Notes under the pieces: generated by a model
What the model saw: the letters and a program-made list of their open reading frames with translations, nothing else
Told to the model about the DNA's origin: nothing
The model's database searches: none
In this document: positions 57,733-64,000 of the stretch, in pieces
How positions within the stretch are numbered: position 1 is the stretch's first letter
How the letters are laid out: each line of letters opens with the position of its first letter
Position numbers and translations under genes: made by a program
DNA from: Plantago major
Taxonomy: Eukaryota > Streptophyta > Magnoliopsida > Lamiales > Plantaginaceae
Direction of reading: 5' to 3'
Assembly: GCA_026545765.1 (NCBI GenBank)
Contig: CM048839.1
Coordinates: forward strand, 60,261,677-60,325,676
DNA: 64,000 nt

Positions 57733-60700
57733 ATGGCTCCTAAATGTTCGTCTACCCAGAAATACCAATCTTCTACCACTGGTACTGCTGAAAAGCAAGC
57801 ACCAGTGTTGGTTATAGTGAACAATCGATTGGTAGGAGACTTTAATCCCGATCATTGCACTTCAAATCACAGGATGATTTGAGGTGGTGCCATGATTGAG
57901 GAGTACCTCACGGCTGCTGTTGAAAACCAAGCCGATAGGAAACTGATTCTTGACATGCTTAAAAAGGCACAAATCAAGGGTTTTCTATCTGCTCTTCCTA
58001 GTGGAGTTTCTTCACTGGATGTGTTAGAATTCTACAATAACTTCAGGATTATATCCTGTGTTTCTGAAGGCACTGCAATAGTGTCTATAAAAACTAAGGT
58101 CCAAGGAAAGGAAATCCTTTTGGACTTAACAACTTTCTGTAAGTTGTTTGATCTTCAAAATCTTGGAAAGGATTTTGAAATAGACACCAAGGATGAAGAT
58201 CTCCATGAAGGTGTAAAACATCTGTACAATGGTGTGTGTGACACTGATAAACAAGATACACCCATTGATTTCAAGCTTGCTGACATCAGAACCAGACATC
58301 TGTTAATTCACTGGGATGTGTTGGCATGCATTCTTCACAGATGCTTTGATGGTCTACAAGGAGGTGCTGACCAGATAAGCCAAGAACGCTGGATGATGAT
58401 GTCCTTGTTGCAACAACAAGCCAAAAGGCTGGAAAACCCTTTCAATTGGGGCAAGTACGCCTTTATGAAGTTTGTGAAGAAGATTCAAGGCTGTGAGCCT
58501 AAAATCGCTAAGGGACTTGCTGAGCCAAAGGCCACAGTGAGCTATGGTATAAAGATATGCTACTTACTGGAGAAGTTTGGCATTGAGCTCAGAGAGAAGG
58601 TTGAGATAGCCAACAGTAACCTACTCTACAAATATGAGTATACGAACTTGATGAAAAAGGTTATTGGATCTCAGAAAGGTTCCAGGAAGTGAAAGACTGA
58701 AGAGGTATCTGAGGGAAAAGTTGCGACCAAGAAGCCCAGAACTTCACGAAAGAAGTCTGCTGGCAAATCAGAAGACACACCCATTGTGGTTGTCGACTCT
58801 CAAATATCTGCCGCCACTGCTGATGAACTCATCAATGCTACAAAAGAGGTATCGACTACTGAACAAGTAGACTCAGCAAGAGAAAGTGCTTTCAGAAACG
58901 TCAAGACTACTGCCGAAAGCCTTGTTGTTGAACTTATCAATGCTGCTAAAGAAAGTAGTGGTAGGTACCAATCCCTATCTGCAAAAACCGCAGGGATTAT
59001 GGACCAATCAGTTCCTAATGTTGATGAGAACTCTGACGATGAAGATGATGAATTAGTCATCTCTCAAGTCCTAGAGAAATCAAAAAGGGCTAAGGTTAAT
59101 GAAAAAGTAACTAGTGTAGAGGTATCTGAAGAAGAACCTACACCACAGGTTGCTGAATAAGCATCTGTTTCAAAGGTTGCTGAAGAAGCAACTGTGTCCA
59201 AGGTCACTGAACAAATTACACCATCAGAGCAAGAAAGACTGAAGCATATTGAAGATGCTCTGATGAGTGATAGCTTAGTGTTGGAGGATACTGCCATTGC
59301 CTCAACACTTAAAAGTCTGTCTCAAGCAGATCTGAACCACCACACCAACCACACCAGCCACAACAGCCAGCTGTGGATACTGCTGAAATGGTACTTGAGT
59401 TACAGATACCAGCATATTTCCTTGCTGAAGAAAATCCTGCAAAAGAGCAGGTTCCCCAACTCAATGAGAGGGATCAAACTGAGACATCTACTCAAAATGA
59501 TCAACCAGGGGAGGCAACTGAGTTGCATACTCAGGAAAGGTCTGAAGTACCTGAAACTTCAAACAAAGAAGCTGAAATGGAACAACAAGAACAACGCATG
59601 GAAGGGTCACAAGGTCCAGAGACCAATCAGCCTGACATTGCTCAGGTAGCTGAATGGTTTAACTCTTTACTTGTGATATTTTTGTGTCTGATAAATCTTG
59701 TTATTTAATGAAATTTCTTTGTTACAGGCTGATTTAGAAACACAACAACAAGAGGAAGCTGCAAAGCTTACCTCAGAATCTGAGAAGGAGGCTTCCATAG
59801 CCTCACCACTTAAGGAACAGGAGCCTGTCTCACAGGTAGAAAATAGTTCCTTAAGATATAACACAGATATGTGCTTTATACACTTGACTAATAAGTGTTT
59901 GTTTCTAATAGGCTCCAACTGAGAAGAAAAATGAAGAGACTAAAAAGTCTATCTCTTCAGAGAGGAATCCAGAGACTTCCAAGGTCTCTGAAGAACGAGT
60001 ATCTGAACCTTCTGTAGAGAAGGTATTTCATTCAGATATCTATATTCTTCAAAGAACAAATCTCTGATCATTTTTCTCAAACTAACACATTCTACATAAC
60101 AGGTTCAAAAAGAAGTAGAAGTTGTTGAGGAGTTGCCCACTCAATCCTCACAACATATGGAAAGTGATGAGGCATCAAGGCCTTCATCACAAGAAATGAT
60201 TCCAGAGACTGCACAAATCTCTGAGAGACAAGTATCTGAGCCTCCGACGGAGGTAATTGACCTCTCAGATATCTGATTTGTCAATAAAATTTTTCTTGAT
60301 AAAATTTCCTAAGTGTATGTTTCTAATCTCAGGTTCAAGCAGAAAGAAAGGTTGATGAGGACCAGACTTCCAAGTCCCCACCTCATAACAAGATATCTGA
60401 GGAACCCCCTACCTCAGTAGTACAAGTCTCCGAGCCCGATGCATTCATTCAGGTAACTCAGAAACCTAACTACACAAATACTCAGATATCTACACAAGTT
60501 TTGAATCTAACTCAAAACTCTTTCTTTCAGGCTCAAACAAGTGTGCCAAAGGTTTCTGCATTCTCAACAGAAAACCTGCTTACATTCTTCAAGAACCACA
60601 CACTCAAGAAACATCTCAAGTGTTTCAGAAAGTGGCAAAAGCTCAGAAGCTCAGATCTGACTGAATTAACAAAGGTGACTAATCACCAATTGAGAAGAGT

Positions 60701-63340
60701 CAGAGCTTTTGACTTGGAGAATTTTGTCCATGCTATGTTCCCAACAGAGCAGTACTCTTTTTCTACTCTGATGCATAAGGACTTTATCAAAGAAGCTGCA
60801 CACAAGCTCATAGTAGCTTTTGAGAAGGCAGATGGTCAGACCAGAATGCAGATGGCATTCAAGCCTACTTTGCCCCAGACCTTACAATGCATACCCTCTG
60901 AACAAGAGGAGGTAAATGGGCAAATGATCACTATTCTAGAAGTGATCAATCTGGGCTCTGAAGATGAAGAAGAGAAGGAGACTGATGAGAATGACTATGA
61001 AGATTCTCCTTCTGACCATCACAAGGATGAGGATGATAAGAAGGACGATGATGATGCCCCTGCACTAGGGACAGGAGGGATTACACAGAGGAAGAATGCC
61101 TCAGCTGCTGAAAAGCACACTGAGAGGACATCACAACAATCCTCTCGTCCATCTCCTCAGAAATCTACCCATCCATCTTCCCAACAACAAAAGGACACTG
61201 CAGAACAAGTAGTTGAGCACTCTGAGGAAACAACTCAGAAGATATTGAATACACAAACCAAAGCTGCTCAACTCAAACAACTGTTGGAAGAAGAACAATA
61301 GCTCCATCTTCAACTGGAAGAAGAGCTAGTTAAATCCAAAGATAAGCTTAATAAGCTTCAAGATCAATACTTGAAAGAAATGGTAGCTTACTCTGAGGTC
61401 GAAGAGCTCCAGGATGCTGTAAATGCCATTGCTAAGGAGCTAGATACTGAAGAAGTATCTGAAGAAAAGCATGATGCTAAGCCTGCATCACCATCAAAAG
61501 AAATACTATCCTCCTCTCTGAAAGGAAAGAAGCCCATCTCTGAGATGGTTGCCGGACTAGAAAATCTTGAAAATGTCCAAGAGGATGAAGATCACTGGGC
61601 TGATGACTCAGATGATGAAGAAGAGAATAAATTGGCAGAACACCGAAATGAGCATTTGGTGATTTCTAATTTGAAAAGGAAGCTGATTGCTCCTGAAATA
61701 TTCAGCAAGCTGCCAAATGTCAACTCTAATGAATACTTGAACAGATATCAAGTACTGGCTAAATTGAAAAAGGAGTTGTTTTCTCAAGATAAAGCCGCCA
61801 TTGCATCAGTCCCTACAGAAATGAAGACATTCACTGAGCTCATCACTCAGAGAACAACCAGTCTGGTCGTTGCTCAGAAAGATCTAGGCATGGTTAGGGA
61901 TGATGACCAAAACTTGGCTGCAAAAGCCTTTGAAGAGGCTAGCTATGCTGCTGGAAAAGTAGATGCTATTTAAGGACCATTGGCAGAGCTCACTGATAAG
62001 GAGAATGGACTTATCAAACAAAATCAGGAGCTCAAAGCTGAACTTCAGAAGTTGGTCACTGCCTATAACTTCAGCAGTTGGTCACTGATAAGGGGGATGG
62101 ATTGTACAAATCTGGACCTCAAAGTCAGGGGGAATGGGAAGAAGGAGAAGGATACAAGAAGAAATCTGGAGCTGGTGCTGCTCAGAGAGGAAGAGGAAAC
62201 AAGAAAACTTCCCAGCCACCACTCAGAATCAATGAGCCCTCCTCAAGTCAAGCTGCTTTGCAAATAGTAGCTACTTCCCAGAAACCAACTGAAGGAACTT
62301 CAATGAAAACAAGGGCCAGAGCACAGAAACCTCCAAGGAGTACTAAGGCTCCAAGGAGAAGACAAGTAAGAGGGATTGATGAGTCTTCTAAAGAAGAAGA
62401 AGAAGAAGAAGAAGAAGAAGAAGAAGGAGGAGGCCAAATCAAATCCCAGGGCAATGAAGAAGGCTGCAAAATTCTCACAAGAATTGATCTTGATGATGAT
62501 GAAGAGACTGATGAAGATGAAGCTCCTCTTCACAGAAAAAGAAAAAGGGTTGATAGCCTATCTAAACCCATAGCTGCAAAGCCTTTGGCAGCTAAAACAC
62601 CCTCTGGAAATACCAAGTCTATCTAGGGTGGTTCTTCAAGCAATCCCCCAAAGGAAAATTCTAGACAAAGGAGGAACATGATAAGAGCTGGAAAGAGAAA
62701 AGTCAACTTCCACTCAGGCCAGAAGAAGCCAAAATTGAGTATGTGAAGACTGACAACAACTCCTCTGTTTATAGGTGCATAAATCAGAAAAATGGCTACT
62801 GGATTCTGGAACTCAAGCATTTACTGCTAAATTCAAGGTTTCCAGAACCAATCCATAAACAACTCATGGCATGGAGAAAAGACAAACCATTCTTGATTAA
62901 CACCAGCCACATAAAAAAACTAGTTGGATTTTGAAGTTATCAACAGCATAAAAGCCATGAAGAAGGACCTCTCTGATGAATGTCCTTATGGAAAGCCAGA
63001 TGATGTGCACAAAATTCCTAATCTGATTGGAACAGGCACAAGGCCAAGACTTTTTGTGGAACCCTATGAGTCCTTCTACATGGATGAAGAACAATACAAG
63101 GGTGACATCAAATATCCGAGGATCATATATGATTATTTCAAGCTATCAGATATCAAGATTGTGCATGCCTGGATATGGGCAAAGTATCTTTGGGTCAAGC
63201 ATTTTGTCAAGAAAAATCCTACCAAAACCTACAAAGAAGTTTGTGGATTTGCCAGAGACACTGAGATGATTGTCAGAACTCTTCTCTATGAATACTCTGA
63301 TGATATAAGAAGGTTTGGTGATAGGAAATTTGCAGATTGA
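57733..63340 (+). pseudogene. copia B extra ORF (aORF), six or more exons
   Basis: The ATG is at 57733 (MAPKCSSTQ). The first exon frame runs to 59335 with stops TGA at 57880, TGA at 58690 and TAA at 59158, each at a site where copia A is open, so they are late hits. A frameshift near 59335 follows, then the exon ending at 59645. Four small exons (108, 111, 150 and 120 bases) and a long last exon from 60531 complete it, to TGA at 63340. Domains: N-terminal 58000-58670 (LDVLEFYNN, LDLTTFCKLFDL, HWDVLACILHRC, VSYGIKICYLLEKFGIEL); basic KKPRTSRKKS; repeats of the VSE type; acidic stretch near 60955-61070; poly-Glu (62393-62424); HRKRKR nuclear-localisation-like patch; C-terminal block 62740-63340. 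A spliced product would be about 1700 residues. No signal peptide, membrane segment or enzyme motif is seen. Confidence 0.78.
59646..60530 (+). other. five phase-0 introns in the copia B aORF
   Basis: Introns at 59646-59727, 59836-59911, 60023-60102, 60253-60332 and 60453-60530 (82, 76, 80, 80 and 78 bases). All have GT at the 5' end, AG at the 3' end and a T-rich 3' part; the third has ACTAACAC before the acceptor. Joining the flanking exons keeps one open frame with every junction between codons. Read unspliced, the region has many stops. Copia A has the same five at 6968-6112. Confidence 0.82.
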
Positions 63341-63715
63341 TCCAAGAAACTGTTTTGAAGACTTGAAGATTTTGAAGACTTGAAGACTAGTTTGTTAGGA
63401 TGTTCACTTGGAGCTTTGTTACTCCTGTTGTCCTAATTTACTATGTAATTTTTTTATATCTTGATGACTGTACCTTATTGTTGTTTTATCTAGTAAAAGT
63501 TATCTGAACTTTCATTATAACGTATCTGATGAACCTACTCTCAGATATCAATCTATAAAAGATAACTTGTCAGCAAAGATCACACCTTGTGATTTGGTTG
63601 ATGTTTACTTTCTGCACTTAATTATATGAATTGAAAGATCATAAAAAATTATTAAGTGGTGGATTGTTTCCTCATCCAGATTTGTAATAGGTCAGATAGT
63701 CATCGTTGACTGATC
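63341..63715 (+). other. copia B 3' untranslated stretch
   Basis: This is non-coding sequence between the aORF stop and the polypurine tract, closely matching 2923-3285 of copia A. Confidence 0.7.
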
Positions 63716-63730
63716 AAAATGGGGGAAATT
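63716..63730 (+). other. copia B polypurine tract
   Basis: AAAATGGGGGAAATT directly before the LTR start TGTTATTAATATC; identical to copia A. Confidence 0.88.
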
Positions 63731-64000
63731 TGTTATTAATATCTGTTTAGATTTTGATCAGCAACCTAATGACTTATCTTAGCTCAAAAAGGTGGTTAGT
63801 ACTCTTGGTTCACTTGAACACTGTAAAAGAGGAAACTCACTAAGTATGATAGTCTAGCAAATCTTGTATAGGATGTTAGGTCTCTGAATGTAATTTTTTA
63901 TTCCTCTAAAGAAGACCAAGAAGAAGGCATCCAGCAGGAAAAGTTCAACGGATTTGAAGATTTGAAGACTGCACAAGATTGCTGAAGACAAGGGTTTTCA
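63731..64000 (+). repeat. copia B 3' LTR, first 270 bases
   Basis: It starts TGTTATTAATATCTG and follows the 5' LTR (47848 onward) up to the window end. Differences are few; the end is outside the window. Confidence 0.9.

Larger units (their letters stand above)
47848..64000 (+). mobile_element. copia B: SIRE-type element with multi-exon aORF, 3' end outside
   Basis: The order is 5' LTR (47848-49403), primer site, gag, GAG-pre-integrase, integrase, RT, RNase H (to 56934), spacer, aORF (57733-63340), polypurine tract and 3' LTR start (63731 onward). It is the same family as copia A but in opposite orientation. An ORF1-only LINE lies in RT. It is larger than a usual copia element (5-10 kb) because of the aORF. 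Confidence 0.92.

Overview
This window is a nested pile of plant retrotransposons, with no host gene, tRNA gene or functional rRNA gene that I can support. The organism is a flowering plant. The evidence is SIRE-type Ty1/copia elements primed by initiator Met-tRNA, Athila-type Ty3/gypsy elements with a tRNA-Asp-type primer site (TGGCGCCGTTGCCAGGGA and variants), a Cassandra TRIM with 5S-derived LTRs, and a plant L1-type LINE. I cannot name the species. Boundaries rest on TG...CA ends, primer sites, polypurine tracts and target-site duplications (TSDs) read directly from the sequence.

Layout. (1) 1-1196: end of a + strand SIRE-type LTR. (2) 1197-2515: 5' fragment of a minus-strand Athila-type element lying against a broken copia LTR. 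(3) 2526-15742: copia A, minus strand, with gag, pol and a very long extra ORF (aORF) after pol. (4) 15743-17333: two abutting gypsy LTR fragments. (5) 17334-47847: an old decayed copia (copia III) that hosts everything nested inside it. Its gag is split by a 2.75 kb solo LTR (TSD GGAAT). Its RT/RNase H region is split by gypsy I (22029-44167, TSD CATAG). Gypsy I's env-position ORF is split by gypsy II (28523-39887, minus, TSD CTAAC), whose 3' LTR carries a further 2.7 kb insertion. The 3' LTR of gypsy I carries a three-LTR Cassandra (42296-43433, TSD GAACC). (6) 47848-64000: copia B, plus strand, same family as copia A, with an ORF1-only LINE (53515-55856, 14 bp TSD) inside its RT. Its 3' LTR runs off the window.

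The most unusual content is the aORF of the copia A/B family (8902-3286 minus; 57733-63340 plus). It is about 5.6 kb long and is interrupted by five short GT-AG introns (76-83 bp), all in phase 0, at the same places in both copies. The exons between them are short, alike, in frame and differ by whole codons. Its N-terminal region resembles the env-position ORF of gypsy I, so a similar module seems to occur in elements of two superfamilies in one locus. The C-terminal half is acidic, with poly-Glu, coiled-coil and nuclear-localisation-like stretches, and ends in a conserved globular-looking block.

All coding regions carry stops or frameshifts, so these are relics. Copia A and B both lack the aspartic protease, copia A lacks one catalytic Asp of the RT box, gypsy I lacks RT-RNaseH-integrase, and gypsy II lacks most of gag. 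If these elements moved recently, they would have needed proteins from other copies.
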